Source: Erythrobacter ramosus | GTDB lineage: Bacteria; Pseudomonadota; Alphaproteobacteria; Sphingomonadales; Sphingomonadaceae | Assembly (NCBI RefSeq): GCF_009828055.1 | Contig: NZ_WTYB01000002.1 | Coordinates: 186,001 to 250,000 of the forward strand | Direction of reading: 5' to 3' | DNA length: 64,000 bases | Part shown: positions 33,558 through 42,342 of the stretch, in pieces | Position numbering within the stretch: the stretch's first letter is position 1 | Layout of the letters: each line of letters begins with the position of its first letter | The notes under the pieces: model-generated | Seen by the model: only the letters and a program-made list of their open reading frames with translations | Database searches by the model: none | What the model was told of the DNA's origin: nothing | Position numbers and translations under genes: made by a program

Positions 33558-34235
33558 ATGCGCATTCTGATCGTCGAAGACGAACCGACCCTTGGCGCAC
33601 AGCTCAAATCGACGCTCGAAGGGCAGGGCTATGCTGTCGACCTATCAGTCGATGGTGAGGACGGGCACTTCATGGGCTCGACCGAGGATTATGACGCGGT
33701 GGTGCTCGACCTCGGCCTGCCCGAGATCGACGGGCTGACCGTGCTCGGCATGTGGCGGCGCGAAGGGCGGAGCTTCCCGGTGCTGGTGCTGACTGCGCGT
33801 GACAGCTGGTCGGACAAGGTTGCAGGGCTGGATGCGGGCGCTGACGATTACCTCGCCAAACCATTCCAGACCGAAGAGCTGATCGCCCGCCTGCGTGCGC
33901 TGATCCGCCGCGCTTCGGGCAATACTTCCTCGGAACTCACCGCGGGCGATGTGCGGCTGGACACCCGTTCGGGCCGCGTCACGCTCGATGGCGAGCCGGT
34001 CAAGCTGACCGCGCAGGAATACAAGCTGCTGAGCTACCTGATGCACCACAAGGGCAAGGTGGTCAGCCGCACCGAACTGATCGAGCATATCTACGATCAG
34101 GATTTCGACCGCGATTCCAACACCATTGAAGTCTTCGTCACCCGCATTCGCAAGAAGCTTGGCGCAGACGTGATAACGACCATCCGTGGCCTCGGTTACA
34201 GCCTCGACGACCCCGCCGACCAGCCCCGCGCTTAA
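33558..34235 (+). CDS. OmpR/PhoB-family response regulator (PhoP-like)
   Basis: A 225-residue response regulator. Receiver: 'MRILIVEDEPTLGAQL', phospho-acceptor Asp51 in 'VVLDLGLPEIDGL', Lys in 'YLAKPF'. The DNA-binding winged helix spans about 125-220: 'LDTRSGRVTLDGEPVKLTAQEY', 'VVSRTELIEHIYDQDFDRDSN', 'IEVFVTRIRKKLGADVITTIRGLGY'. Best match is the PhoP subgroup. The sensor kinase gene follows immediately (it starts inside or just after the stop), so the two form an operon. Confidence 0.93.
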   Translation: MRILIVEDEPTLGAQLKSTLEGQGYAVDLSVDGEDGHFMGSTEDYDAVVLDLGLPEIDGLTVLGMWRREGRSFPVLVLTARDSWSDKVAGLDAGADDYLAKPFQTEELIARLRALIRRASGNTSSELTAGDVRLDTRSGRVTLDGEPVKLTAQEYKLLSYLMHHKGKVVSRTELIEHIYDQDFDRDSNTIEVFVTRIRKKLGADVITTIRGLGYSLDDPADQPRA

Positions 34236-34239
34236 GGGT

Positions 34240-35703
34240 GTGCCTGAGGCGGCGGCGCCCGGCGGCGATGCTTCGGTGGCGTTGCCCGTGGGCGAGGCCG
34301 CGGTCGTGCCGGAGGAAGTAGCCGCCACGCCGCAACCGCGCGCCAGCCTTGCGCGGCGCATGGGGCTGATTGCGGCAGGGTGGATTTTCGTCCTCTTGCT
34401 GGGCGGCGGCATCGCGCTCGAACGCACGCTGACGACCCAGGTCGAAGCCAATTTCGACGAACAGCTCGACTACATCCTGACCGCCATGATCGCATCGGCC
34501 GAAATCGATGCGAGCGGCGAGGTCTACTTCTACCGAACCCTAGGCGATCAGCGCTTCCTTGAGCCGGGGAGCGGGCTGTACTGGCAGATCAGCGGCGGCA
34601 ATTACGAACCTTGGCCCTCGCGCAGCCTGTGGGATCGCACACTGAAGCTGGAAGGTGCTGACACCAACGGCGACCATTTCGACAGCGATATCCATTTCTA
34701 CAACTCAGACCAGTTCAAGGGCGAGCCGCTGCGCCTTGCCGAACGCACCGTGATCCTGCCCGGCAGCGAGACGCGCTGGACCTTCGCCGTCGCCAGCGCG
34801 ACCGAGCAGATGGACACGCAGATCGGTCGGGTGCGGCTGATCCTGATCTGGAGCTTTGCGGTTCTGGGGCTGGGCCTACTGGTGATGGCACTGCTCCAGA
34901 TCCGCTACGGCCTTTCGCCCTTGCGGCGCGTGCGGGCGGCAATCCAAAACCTGCGCACCACCGGCGCGAACCGCATCACCGAGCCGCTCCCGCTGGAAGT
35001 GCAGCCGCTGGTGGAGGAATTGAACGCGCTGCTCGAACATTCTGAGCGGCAGGCCGAAGAAGCGCGCCGCCATGCGGGCAATCTGGCCCACGCGTTGAAG
35101 ACCCCGCTGACCGTGCTTACCAACGCCGCCACCGCGCGTGCACCCGATCTTGGCGAGGCCGTCATGCGCGAGACGCGCACGATGCAGCGCCATGTCGACC
35201 ACCACTTGGCCCGCGCCCGCGCCGTCGGCCGCCGCGCGGTCGGCCATGCGCGCACCAATGTCATGGCCAGTGCCGAAGCCGTACGCCGCGCAGTCGAGCG
35301 GCTCTATCCCGATGGCCGGCTCGACATCGCCGGTGACCGGAACGCCGCGGTCTCGCTTGAGCGGCAGGATCTCGACGAACTGCTTGGCAACCTGATCGAG
35401 AACGCGGCCAAATATGGCGGCGGTTCGGTTTTCGTCACCGTCGACCCCGATGAGGCCGGGATTCCCCGGGATCCCAAGATGTGTCTGATCTGGGTCGAGG
35501 ATGATGGCGCCGGTATCCCAGAGGCCGAGCGGATCCGCATTTTTGACCGCGGCGTCCGGCTCGATACCGACAAGCCGGGTACCGGCCTTGGCCTCGCGAT
35601 CGTGCGCGATGTGGCCGAGATCTACGGCGGCAGCGTCACCCTGTCCGAGAGCGAGGATCTGGGCGGGTTACTGGTCGAACTGCGCTTGCCACGCGTCGAT
35701 TGA
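34240..35703 (+). CDS. Sensor histidine kinase, PhoQ-like
   Basis: A 487-residue membrane kinase. Two membrane helices (about 35-57 and 205-225) frame a periplasmic domain with acidic residues ('EGADTNGDHFDSDIHF'); a HAMP-like linker leads to the phospho-acceptor 'NLAHALKTPLTVLTNAA', with N box 'GNLIENAAKYGG', G1 'VEDDGAGIPEAE' and G2 'GTGLGLAIVRDV'. The PhoQ-type 'HALKTPL' and the preceding PhoP-like regulator support a PhoPQ-type pair; the signal is unknown. I chose GTG at 34240, five bases after the regulator's stop; a GTG at 34186 inside the regulator gene would add 18 residues. Confidence 0.88.
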   Translation: MPEAAAPGGDASVALPVGEAAVVPEEVAATPQPRASLARRMGLIAAGWIFVLLLGGGIALERTLTTQVEANFDEQLDYILTAMIASAEIDASGEVYFYRTLGDQRFLEPGSGLYWQISGGNYEPWPSRSLWDRTLKLEGADTNGDHFDSDIHFYNSDQFKGEPLRLAERTVILPGSETRWTFAVASATEQMDTQIGRVRLILIWSFAVLGLGLLVMALLQIRYGLSPLRRVRAAIQNLRTTGANRITEPLPLEVQPLVEELNALLEHSERQAEEARRHAGNLAHALKTPLTVLTNAATARAPDLGEAVMRETRTMQRHVDHHLARARAVGRRAVGHARTNVMASAEAVRRAVERLYPDGRLDIAGDRNAAVSLERQDLDELLGNLIENAAKYGGGSVFVTVDPDEAGIPRDPKMCLIWVEDDGAGIPEAERIRIFDRGVRLDTDKPGTGLGLAIVRDVAEIYGGSVTLSESEDLGGLLVELRLPRVD

Positions 35704-35794
35704 CGCGCCCCGCGAAGGGTTTTCGCAAGCCCCGCGTTGTAAGCGCGACGGACCGGACCGATCCACACGCACACGGGGCCATTTGCGCCAAGAC

Positions 35795-36412
35795 ATGAAC
35801 GCCAGCAGCGAGCCTTCGACCTCTGCTCCGCGCACCGCCGGTCCCGGCGATGATGCGGCATTGGCGGCACGGCTGGCGGCGCGTGATCCGGCGGCGCTGC
35901 GCGAGGTGATCGCCTGCCACGCCGCCGCGCTCCATCGCGCCTGTTACCGGATGACCGCCGATGCCCATGAGGCCGAGGACATTGTGCAGGAAGCCTGTTT
36001 GCGATTGTGGGATCAGGCGCCGAAAATCGCCGCGCGCCATCCGATTGGCAACCAGGCGGCGGCAACGCTGAGGCTGGGCGGCTGGCTGCAACGGGTGGTC
36101 ACCAACCTCGCGATTGACCGCCTGCGCCGCACCCGCCGGCTGTCGGACGGCGAGGTGCCGGACAGCGCGGACGAGGCTCCGCTGGCCGATACGCTGATCG
36201 AAGCGGGCGAACGTGATGGCACCGCTCGCGCGCTGATCATGGCGCTGCCCGAACGGCAACGCGCCGCGATCGTGCTGACCTATTACGAGGAACTGTCCAA
36301 TGCCGATGCAGCCGAGGCGATGGAGATGAACATCAAGGCCTTCGAAAGCCTGCTACACCGCGCCCGCGCAGCCTTGCGCCAGGCGTGGACGGCGCAAGGA
36401 GACGCGCCATGA
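35795..36412 (+). CDS. ECF-type RNA polymerase sigma factor
   Basis: A 205-residue sigma-70 family protein with only regions 2 and 4. Region 2: 'LRRACYRMTADAHEAEDIVQEACLRLWDQ'-like block (about 50-75) and 'WLQRVVTNLAIDRLRRTRR' (about 98-116). Region 4: 'MALPERQRAAIVLTYYEELSN' and 'AFESLLHRARAALRQAW' (about 150-197). No iron-sulfur or anti-sigma domain within. Its stop overlaps the start of the next gene (ATGA), the usual arrangement for a sigma factor and its anti-sigma factor. The first 25 residues are low-complexity. Confidence 0.9.
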   Translation: MNASSEPSTSAPRTAGPGDDAALAARLAARDPAALREVIACHAAALHRACYRMTADAHEAEDIVQEACLRLWDQAPKIAARHPIGNQAAATLRLGGWLQRVVTNLAIDRLRRTRRLSDGEVPDSADEAPLADTLIEAGERDGTARALIMALPERQRAAIVLTYYEELSNADAAEAMEMNIKAFESLLHRARAALRQAWTAQGDAP

Positions 36413-37320
36413 GCGTGAGTGAACAGGATCAGGGCGCGCCGATCGTTCCCGGCAGCCCGCTGGCCCGGGTGCTGGACGATTACGCCGTGCCGGGCCTCTC
36501 CGCCGGTTTCGCTGACCGCGTGCTCGCCGCAGCCGAGGTGCGTCCAGCACCGCTGCCGGAAGTGCGCCGGACGCGAGGCGAGCGTGGCTGGCGGTTGGGG
36601 CGGGGGATCGCCATCGGCATCGCCAGCTTCGGCGCGCTCGCCACGGCAGCGGCCGCGACGGGCTTGCTCCAGCAATTCGACATTCCTGTCCCCACGGCGG
36701 AAAAGGTCTGGGCCAGCCTTACCGGCAAGCCGCCCGCACGCGCCGCAGCGCCCGCGCCTGTGATCGCCGCGGCACCGGACGCTGCCAGCGAACCGGCCAG
36801 CCTTGCACGGGTCGAAATCGTCGGCCCGGTCGATACGCCCGAGGAACTTAGCGAGGCTTTCCGCCGGATCGATGAAGTGCGTGAGGGCCGCTATGCCGCC
36901 CGGCGCGAGACAATCGCCCAGCGCATCGACAAAGCGATCGAACAACGCCGCTCCGCCGGGCTCCCGGTGCCGACGCATGAGGAAGAAGCGGCCTTCCGCC
37001 AGCGCGTCGATGAAGCGCAGGCCCGCCGCCAGCAGCTTGCCGACGAGCGTATCGCCGCACGGCGTGCGGAGATGGAGCGCAAGGTTGCAAACGGCGAGGC
37101 GCTGACCCGCAAGGATATCGTCCAGCCTCTGCGCGAAGATGCCCGCGCGCTGGAACGGCTGCGGCAACTGCGGCGCATGTCGCCCGAACAGCGGCGCGAG
37201 GCCCTGCGCCAATTGCCGCCGGAAGAACGCCGCGCGCTGATGGACGAATATCGCGCCCAACGCATCGGCGCGGCAGCACCGACACCCGCAGTCCCAGCCG
37301 AAAACGCGCCAGCCGAGTAA
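36409..37320 (+). CDS. Membrane partner of the ECF sigma factor, probable anti-sigma
   Basis: A 303-residue protein translationally coupled to the sigma gene (ATGA at 36409-36412). The first 60 residues are cytoplasmic ('LARVLDDYAVPGLSAGFADRVLAAAE'); one membrane helix lies at about 65-87 ('GIAIGIASFGALATAAAATGLL'); the periplasmic part (about 120-290) is Arg/Glu/Gln-rich coiled coil with 'LRQLRRMSPEQRREALRQLPPEERRAL'-like repeats (given in parts). No zinc anti-sigma motif (H-x3-C-x2-C) is present. The periplasmic part resembles Spy/CpxP-type stress-sensing helices in its 'MSPEQRR' blocks. Anti-sigma role is inferred from gene order. Confidence 0.65.
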   Translation: MSVSEQDQGAPIVPGSPLARVLDDYAVPGLSAGFADRVLAAAEVRPAPLPEVRRTRGERGWRLGRGIAIGIASFGALATAAAATGLLQQFDIPVPTAEKVWASLTGKPPARAAAPAPVIAAAPDAASEPASLARVEIVGPVDTPEELSEAFRRIDEVREGRYAARRETIAQRIDKAIEQRRSAGLPVPTHEEEAAFRQRVDEAQARRQQLADERIAARRAEMERKVANGEALTRKDIVQPLREDARALERLRQLRRMSPEQRREALRQLPPEERRALMDEYRAQRIGAAAPTPAVPAENAPAE

Positions 37321-37436
37321 GTAAGCGCAGGTGCCGGGAAGATTGATCCGCGATGCTCCTCTTCCTGCCCCAATTCACTCTCCGTTCATGGTGTGCAAGC
37401 GATTGAAAGCGCGTCCCAAACCGGAGAAACGCGGGC

Positions 37437-37826
37437 ATGACCCCGATCCGCCCCAGCATGATCCTTGTCGCGGCGCTGCTCAGCGGATGCGCCACCGGCG
37501 GCACGCTGGAAGGCCAGCGTACCGTGTTCAGCAATCCCTACGTTGCACCGGTTATCGACCAGACGGGAATTGGCCCCGAATGCAATCTCGCGCGGGGGCG
37601 GGATGCGACCTGCCTAGGGGTGCCGCTGACCCGCAAGGGGCGGGGCAATAGCATCGGCGAAGACAGCTTTGGCAGCTACAACCGCAATCAGCGGCGCGTT
37701 CTGCGCGAGCGGGCGGAATTGCTCCGGCAAATCAGCGAGCAGCAACGGCAAGAGCAATCTGCCCCGCCGCCTCCGCCGCCCGAACCGACCTTGCCCACCG
37801 CCGCCGAGGACAGCGACAGGCCTTAG
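37437..37826 (+). CDS. Small lipoprotein, function unknown
   Basis: A 129-residue lipoprotein. The lipobox 'LLSGC' (Cys18) follows a hydrophobic N-terminus; lipidation by Lgt and processing by LspA are expected. The rest has two further Cys ('GPECNLARGRDATCLG') and a Gln/Arg-rich segment ending in a proline run. I do not recognise a family. Its stop overlaps the stop of the convergent chorismate mutase gene (TTAG at 37823-37826). Confidence 0.65.
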   Translation: MTPIRPSMILVAALLSGCATGGTLEGQRTVFSNPYVAPVIDQTGIGPECNLARGRDATCLGVPLTRKGRGNSIGEDSFGSYNRNQRRVLRERAELLRQISEQQRQEQSAPPPPPPEPTLPTAAEDSDRP

Positions 37827-38131
37827 CCCGCAGCCGCGCGCTCGTGGTGGCGGATCACTTCGTCGATGATGAAGCGCAAGAACTTCTCGGAGAATTCGGG
37901 ATCGAGATCGGCCTCCTCCGACAGCTTGCGCAGCCGTGCGATCTGCCGCGCCTCACGGTCGGGATCGGCGGGTGGCAGCGTGACCTTGGCCTTGTACTCG
38001 CCCACGGCTTGCGTGATCCGAAACCGCTCGGCGAGCATGTGGATCAGCGCGGCATCGATGTTGTCGATGCTCTTGCGGAAGGCAGCGAGCATCGGATCGG
38101 GCTCGACCGGAGTTTGCGTTTTGTCGGACAT
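37823..38131 (-). CDS. Chorismate mutase
   Basis: A 102-residue AroQ-class chorismate mutase (chorismate to prephenate, for Phe/Tyr synthesis). Helical family pattern: 'FRKSIDNIDAALIHMLAERFRITQAVGEYKAK' (shown in parts: SIDNIDAALIHMLAERF) with substrate Arg and Lys, 'PADPDREARQIARLRKL', and C-terminal 'FLRFIIDEVIRHHERAA'. It is monofunctional: no dehydratase or dehydrogenase domain. The ATG at 38131 lies at the family's normal N-terminus; a longer upstream frame crosses the divergent prenyl synthase gene and is not used. Confidence 0.92.
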   Translation of the reverse strand: MSDKTQTPVEPDPMLAAFRKSIDNIDAALIHMLAERFRITQAVGEYKAKVTLPPADPDREARQIARLRKLSEEADLDPEFSEKFLRFIIDEVIRHHERAAAG

Positions 38132-38200
38132 CGGCTGCGAAACTAGCAGCAATTCTGCGCTTGCCAAGCACGCTCGGGCCGCCCTAGAGCCGCAGGCAGC

Positions 38201-39211
38201 ATGAGTGCCGATATCATTCCCCTGCCGCGCAAGGCGCCGACACTCGATCCGATGCTGTCGCTGACGGCTGCGAGCATGAACTCTGTCAACGCGGTCATCC
38301 TTGAGAGGATGCAGAGCGAGATCCCGCTGATCCCGCGGCTGGCCGGCCACCTGATTTCTGGCGGAGGCAAGCGGCTGCGGCCGATGCTGACGCTCGCAGG
38401 CGCGGAACTGGTCGGCTACAAGGGCACACGCCATTTCAAGCTCGCCGCCGCGGTTGAGTTCATCCACACCGCAACGCTGCTGCACGACGATGTGGTCGAT
38501 GGCAGCGAGCTCAGGCGTGGGAAGGCCGCGGCCAATATCATCTTCGGCAATCCGGCGACCGTGCTGGTCGGCGATTTCCTGTTCAGCCGCGCGTTTGAAC
38601 TGATGACCGAGGATGGGTCCTTGCGTGTCCTCTCGATCCTCGCCCGCGCCAGCGCCGTGATTGCCGAAGGGGAAGTCTCGCAGCTCTCCGCCCAGCGCCA
38701 GATCGCCACCAGCGAAGAGCAATATCTCCACATCATCGGCGCGAAAACCGCCGCGCTGTTCGCCGCCGCCAGCCAGATCAGCGCTGTGGTGGCGGAATGT
38801 TCGGAAGAGCAGGAACGCGCGCTGGAAAGCTATGGCCGCAACCTAGGCGTCGCCTTCCAGCTGGTCGACGATGCGATTGACTACGATTCTGACGCCGCAG
38901 AAATGGGTAAGGATCAGGGTGACGACTTCCGTGAGGGCAAAATGACCCTGCCGGTGATCCTCGCCTATGCCCGCGGCAACGAGGAAGAGCGCAAGTTCTG
39001 GAAGGACGCGATCATCGGGCATCGCACGTCCGACGCTGACCTCGCTCATGCGATTGCGCTGATCGGCAAGCACAATGCCTTGGAAGACACCCGTGAGCGG
39101 GCCCGTCACTTCGCGCACCGGGCGATCGATGCAATCTCGATCTTCCCCGATGGCAAGGCACGTCAGGCGATGGCCGAAGCGGCGCAATTCGCGGTCGCGC
39201 GCGGGCACTGA
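38201..39211 (+). CDS. Long-chain polyprenyl diphosphate synthase
   Basis: A 336-residue trans-isoprenyl diphosphate synthase, most likely making the side chain of ubiquinone. First aspartate-rich motif 'LLHDDVVDGSELRRG' (about 93-107) and second 'QLVDDAIDYDSDAAEMGKD' (about 222-240); 'GGGKRLRPMLT' binds diphosphate. Length and the absence of bulky aromatics right before the first motif fit octa- to decaprenyl products (IspB/DdsA type). Next is hrpB, 19 bases downstream. Confidence 0.93.
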   Translation: MSADIIPLPRKAPTLDPMLSLTAASMNSVNAVILERMQSEIPLIPRLAGHLISGGGKRLRPMLTLAGAELVGYKGTRHFKLAAAVEFIHTATLLHDDVVDGSELRRGKAAANIIFGNPATVLVGDFLFSRAFELMTEDGSLRVLSILARASAVIAEGEVSQLSAQRQIATSEEQYLHIIGAKTAALFAAASQISAVVAECSEEQERALESYGRNLGVAFQLVDDAIDYDSDAAEMGKDQGDDFREGKMTLPVILAYARGNEEERKFWKDAIIGHRTSDADLAHAIALIGKHNALEDTRERARHFAHRAIDAISIFPDGKARQAMAEAAQFAVARGH

Positions 39212-39230
39212 TCGCGGTAACGGGCGGGGC

Positions 39231-41660
39231 ATGATCCCCGACCTGCCCATCCACGCCGTCCTGCCGCAGATCCGCGCTGCACTCGCAGAGCAAGGCGCAG
39301 GTGTGCTGATCGCGCCGCCGGGGGCGGGGAAGACCACCGCCGTGGCTCCCGATCTGCTGAGCCAGCCGTGGTGCACCGGCCAGATCATTCTCACCTCGCC
39401 CCGCCGCGTTGCCGCTCGTGCGGCGGCCGAACGCATGGCCGATATGCTGGGTGAGGCCCCAGGCGAGACCGTGGGCTACATGACCCGGCTCGACAGCAAA
39501 GTCTCCGCTCGCACGCGCATCCTTGTCGTCACTGAAGCCATTCTGGTGAACCGATTGGTCGAGGATCCGGAGCTTCCGGGCGTTTCGGCGCTATTGTTCG
39601 ACGAGGTGCATGAGCGCGCGCTCGACAGCGATCTAGGCCTCGCCTTGGCGCTCGAAACCCGCGCCGTGCTGCGCGAAGACCTCCGCGTGCTGGTCATGTC
39701 GGCGACCATCGACGGTACGCGGTTCGGCCGGTTGTTGGGCGAAGGTGCGGCAATCATCGAAAGTGAAGGGTGCAGTTTTCCGCTTGTAATTAAATGGTTT
39801 AGTGGTGATTCCTCGCAGAAAATCGAAGATCGTGTGGCCGCAGCCGTGCTGACCGCTTGGCGCGAAGAAGCGGGCGATATCCTCGCTTTCCTCCCCGGCG
39901 TGCGCGAGATTGAGCGGGTGCGGGAGCGGATCGAACCGCGACTGAAGGACGTGCCAATCCACGCGCTCCACGGCCAGATCGAACCCGCTGCTCAACGCGC
40001 CGCGATCCGCCGTGACCCGGAAGGTCGCCGCCGGATCGTGCTGGCGACCGCGATTGCCGAGACCTCGCTGACCTTGGACGGGGTAAGCGTGGTCGTGGAC
40101 TCGGGCCTCGCGCGGCTTGCCGAGTTCGACCGGGCGGCAGGCTCCACCCACCTCGTCACCCGCCGTGCCAGCCAAGCCTCGGCAGCGCAGCGGGCAGGGC
40201 GGGCGGCGCGGCAGGGGCCGGGGGTGGCGTACCGGCTATGGGAGGAGGCGGGCCATGCCGGTCGCCCCGAATTCGCGCCGGCCGAGATCATGCAGGCTGA
40301 CCTCGCTCCGCTGCTGCTACGGCTGGCGAAGTGGGGGACGGCCAACCCGCAGGCGCTGCCGTGGCTCGATCCGCCGCCAGAAGCATCAGTTTCAGCCGCG
40401 AGGGGGACACTGGAAGCGCTCGGCGCGCTCGATGCCAGTGGGCGGATCACGCCTTTGGGTGAGGCAATTGCCAGCTTGCCGATGGCGCCCGATCATGCGG
40501 CAGCCGTGCTCCACGGAGCGAGCGCGCGCTGCGGCGAGGATGCGGCGCGGCTCGTCATGCTGTTGCAGGAACGCGGGCTGGGCGGGCGGGGTGAAGACCT
40601 ATTGCAACGCCTCACCCGCTGGTGCGGCGACCGGGCACCGCGCAGCGTGGCGGCAGCGCGGATTGCTGAGGGTTGGGCGCGGCAGGCGGCGAAGCTGGCG
40701 CGCGTGATCGGTGATAGCCGTGCTACCGACGCCGCCGAATCGCTCGCACTCGCGCGCCCCGATTTCGTGGCGCGTCGTCGCGATTCCTCGGGCGAAAACT
40801 GGCTGAGTGCCGGGGGGCGGGGTTACCAGCTCGATCCGGCCTCGCCACTGGCCCGCGCCGAGTGGATCGTGATCGGCGATGCGCAAGGGCAGGCCAAGGG
40901 CGGGCGGATCACGGCCGGGGCGGAAATCGCTTCCGAACGGATCGCTGTGCTATTCGCCAGGGAATTGCAGGAACGAATCACAACTCGCTGGAATAATGAC
41001 AAAGATCGTGTCGAGGCGCGGCGCGAACGGCGACTGGGAGCCATCGTGCTGGCGAGCGTCCCCGAACCCGCGCCCGATCCGGCGCTGCTTGTGGATATCC
41101 TTGTGGGCAAGGCTGTGGAGCGGCTGGGGGACGTGCTGCCCAAAGGCTTCCTAGCCCGCGCGCGGTTTGCCGGGGTCGAAGCACTGGCGCCCGAAGCCCT
41201 GCGCAACCGTGCGGGCGAATGGCTCACCCCGCTGCTCACCGGGCGGCGCGACCTTGAAGTGCCCTCCTATCGCTTCGCCGAGGCCGCGCTAGGTCTGCTC
41301 GACTGGAACGCGCGACAGATGCTAGAAAGCGCTGCACCGACGCATTTCACGTCGCCCGCCGATACGCGCCACGCGATCGACTATGCGGGCGATGATGCGC
41401 CAAGCGTTGAGGTGCGGGTGCAGGCACTGTTCGGGCTGGATGTCCATCCGATGATCGGCCGCACGCCTTTGCTGCTGAAGCTGACCAGTCCCGGTGGGCG
41501 TCCTGTCCAGTCGACCCGCGATCTGCCCGGCTTCTGGCGTGGCAGTTGGCGCGATGTGGTCAAGGATATGAAGGGCCGCTATCCCAAGCACCGCTGGCCC
41601 GCCGAGCCATGGCTGGAAAAGCCGAGCCTCAAGACCAAAAACGCCTTCAACCGCCAATAG
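39231..41660 (+). CDS. hrpB: ATP-dependent helicase HrpB
   Basis: An 809-residue DEAH-box helicase. Motif I 'PPGAGKTTAVAPDLL' (about 27-40), motif Ia 'TSPRRVAARAAAERMAD', motif II 'LLFDEVHERALDSDL', motif III 'VMSATI', motif V 'ATAIAETSLTLDGV' and motif VI 'QRAGRAARQGPG'. The C-terminal HrpB extension is intact to the end ('PKHRWPAEPWLEKPSLKTKNAFNRQ', in parts). The RNA substrate of HrpB is not known. The start at ATG 39231 gives the family's usual N-terminus. Confidence 0.94.
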   Translation: MIPDLPIHAVLPQIRAALAEQGAGVLIAPPGAGKTTAVAPDLLSQPWCTGQIILTSPRRVAARAAAERMADMLGEAPGETVGYMTRLDSKVSARTRILVVTEAILVNRLVEDPELPGVSALLFDEVHERALDSDLGLALALETRAVLREDLRVLVMSATIDGTRFGRLLGEGAAIIESEGCSFPLVIKWFSGDSSQKIEDRVAAAVLTAWREEAGDILAFLPGVREIERVRERIEPRLKDVPIHALHGQIEPAAQRAAIRRDPEGRRRIVLATAIAETSLTLDGVSVVVDSGLARLAEFDRAAGSTHLVTRRASQASAAQRAGRAARQGPGVAYRLWEEAGHAGRPEFAPAEIMQADLAPLLLRLAKWGTANPQALPWLDPPPEASVSAARGTLEALGALDASGRITPLGEAIASLPMAPDHAAAVLHGASARCGEDAARLVMLLQERGLGGRGEDLLQRLTRWCGDRAPRSVAAARIAEGWARQAAKLARVIGDSRATDAAESLALARPDFVARRRDSSGENWLSAGGRGYQLDPASPLARAEWIVIGDAQGQAKGGRITAGAEIASERIAVLFARELQERITTRWNNDKDRVEARRERRLGAIVLASVPEPAPDPALLVDILVGKAVERLGDVLPKGFLARARFAGVEALAPEALRNRAGEWLTPLLTGRRDLEVPSYRFAEAALGLLDWNARQMLESAAPTHFTSPADTRHAIDYAGDDAPSVEVRVQALFGLDVHPMIGRTPLLLKLTSPGGRPVQSTRDLPGFWRGSWRDVVKDMKGRYPKHRWPAEPWLEKPSLKTKNAFNRQ

Positions 41661-41686
41661 GATTGCGCTATCGGCAGAGCGCAATT

Positions 41687-41706
41687 CGACCTGCATTAGC
41701 AGGTCG
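41687..41706 (+). other. Perfect 8-bp hairpin after hrpB
   Basis: CGACCTGC-ATTA-GCAGGTCG, 26 bases after the hrpB stop. A second short hairpin (GCTGGC-GAA-GCCAGC) follows about 30 bases later. Neither has a T run, so termination is uncertain. Confidence 0.4.
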
Positions 41707-41770
41707 CAAGGCCGACCGGCCGCCCGCAGCGACGCTGGCGAAGCCAGCATGAGCGAGGATCGCAAAAGAA

Positions 41771-42049
41771 ATGCCCGCACGTATCTTCCAAAAGACCAAG
41801 CACGCGATGCAGTCCGGCAAGGCGCACACCGATGAGTGGGTGCTGGAATTCGAGCAGTCCGAAGCGCGGTTCGCCGATCCCCTGATGGGTTGGACCGGTA
41901 GCGCCGACACGCAGTCGCAGGTGAACCTGACTTTCCCCTCAAAGGATGCGGCCAAAGCCTATGCCGAAAAGTACGGCATTGCCGCCCGCGTCCATGCGAC
42001 CCCGCCTAAGCGGCTCAAGCTACAGGCCTACGCGGATAACTTTCGTTAG
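41771..42049 (+). CDS. Complex I accessory subunit (NDUFS4/ETC complex I family)
   Basis: A 92-residue protein matching the 'ETC complex I subunit conserved region' family, homologous to mitochondrial NDUFS4: 'ARIFQKTKHAMQSGKAHTDEW', 'WVLEFEQSEARFADPLMGWTG', 'VNLTFPSKDAAKAYAEKYGI' and 'AYADNF'. In alphaproteobacteria it is an accessory part of NADH:ubiquinone oxidoreductase, bound on the cytoplasmic arm. It lies alone, away from a nuo operon, and is followed by an intrinsic terminator. Confidence 0.92.
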   Translation: MPARIFQKTKHAMQSGKAHTDEWVLEFEQSEARFADPLMGWTGSADTQSQVNLTFPSKDAAKAYAEKYGIAARVHATPPKRLKLQAYADNFR

Positions 42050-42124
42050 GCCCTCAAGCGCCGGGCGGCGGGCGTCCGCCCGCCTTGGCTACGCGGCATA
42101 AGCCGCGGCGGGCGTTTGCCCTTG

Positions 42125-42146
42125 CGGCCCTGCGGGCCGATTTTTT
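42125..42146 (+). terminator. Intrinsic terminator of the complex I subunit gene
   Basis: CGGCCC-TGC-GGGCCG (42125-42139 region) followed by ATTTTTT, 76 bases past the stop. A preceding GC hairpin (GGCGGGCG/CGCCCGCC type, about 42067-42083) strengthens the region. Confidence 0.85.
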
Positions 42147-42189
42147 CGCTGAGTTGATTTTCTGTTCGACCCGCGCCATATGCTCGCGT

Positions 42190-42280
42190 GGGAGTCGGGT
42201 GGACGTTTGCGTCCGCTCACCGAGTCAGGTCCGGAAGGAAGCAGCTCAGGTGGATTGCGGCGGGTCGCTCGGCTCCTTTT
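42190..42280 (+). ncRNA. ffs: Signal recognition particle RNA (small 4.5S type)
   Basis: The invariant domain IV tetraloop region 'GTCAGGTCCGGAAGGAAGCA' (42224-42243) is present, closed by GAG/CTC. The terminal helix pairs GGAGTCGGGT (42191-42200) with GCTCGGCTCC-side bases (42267-42276), allowing G-T pairs, and T residues follow as a terminator. It lies 60 bases before dnaX, a frequent alphaproteobacterial arrangement. Exact ends are estimated from the fold. Confidence 0.9.
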
Positions 42281-42342
42281 TCACCCCGATCGCGGCGATG
42301 CCCACCCATGACAAACCGGGTTTGAACGCCTAGCTTGTCGGC

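Noticed and set aside
39075..39230. Longer hrpB reading frame
   Set aside because: It extends into the prenyl synthase gene and has no family similarity before the ATG at 39231.
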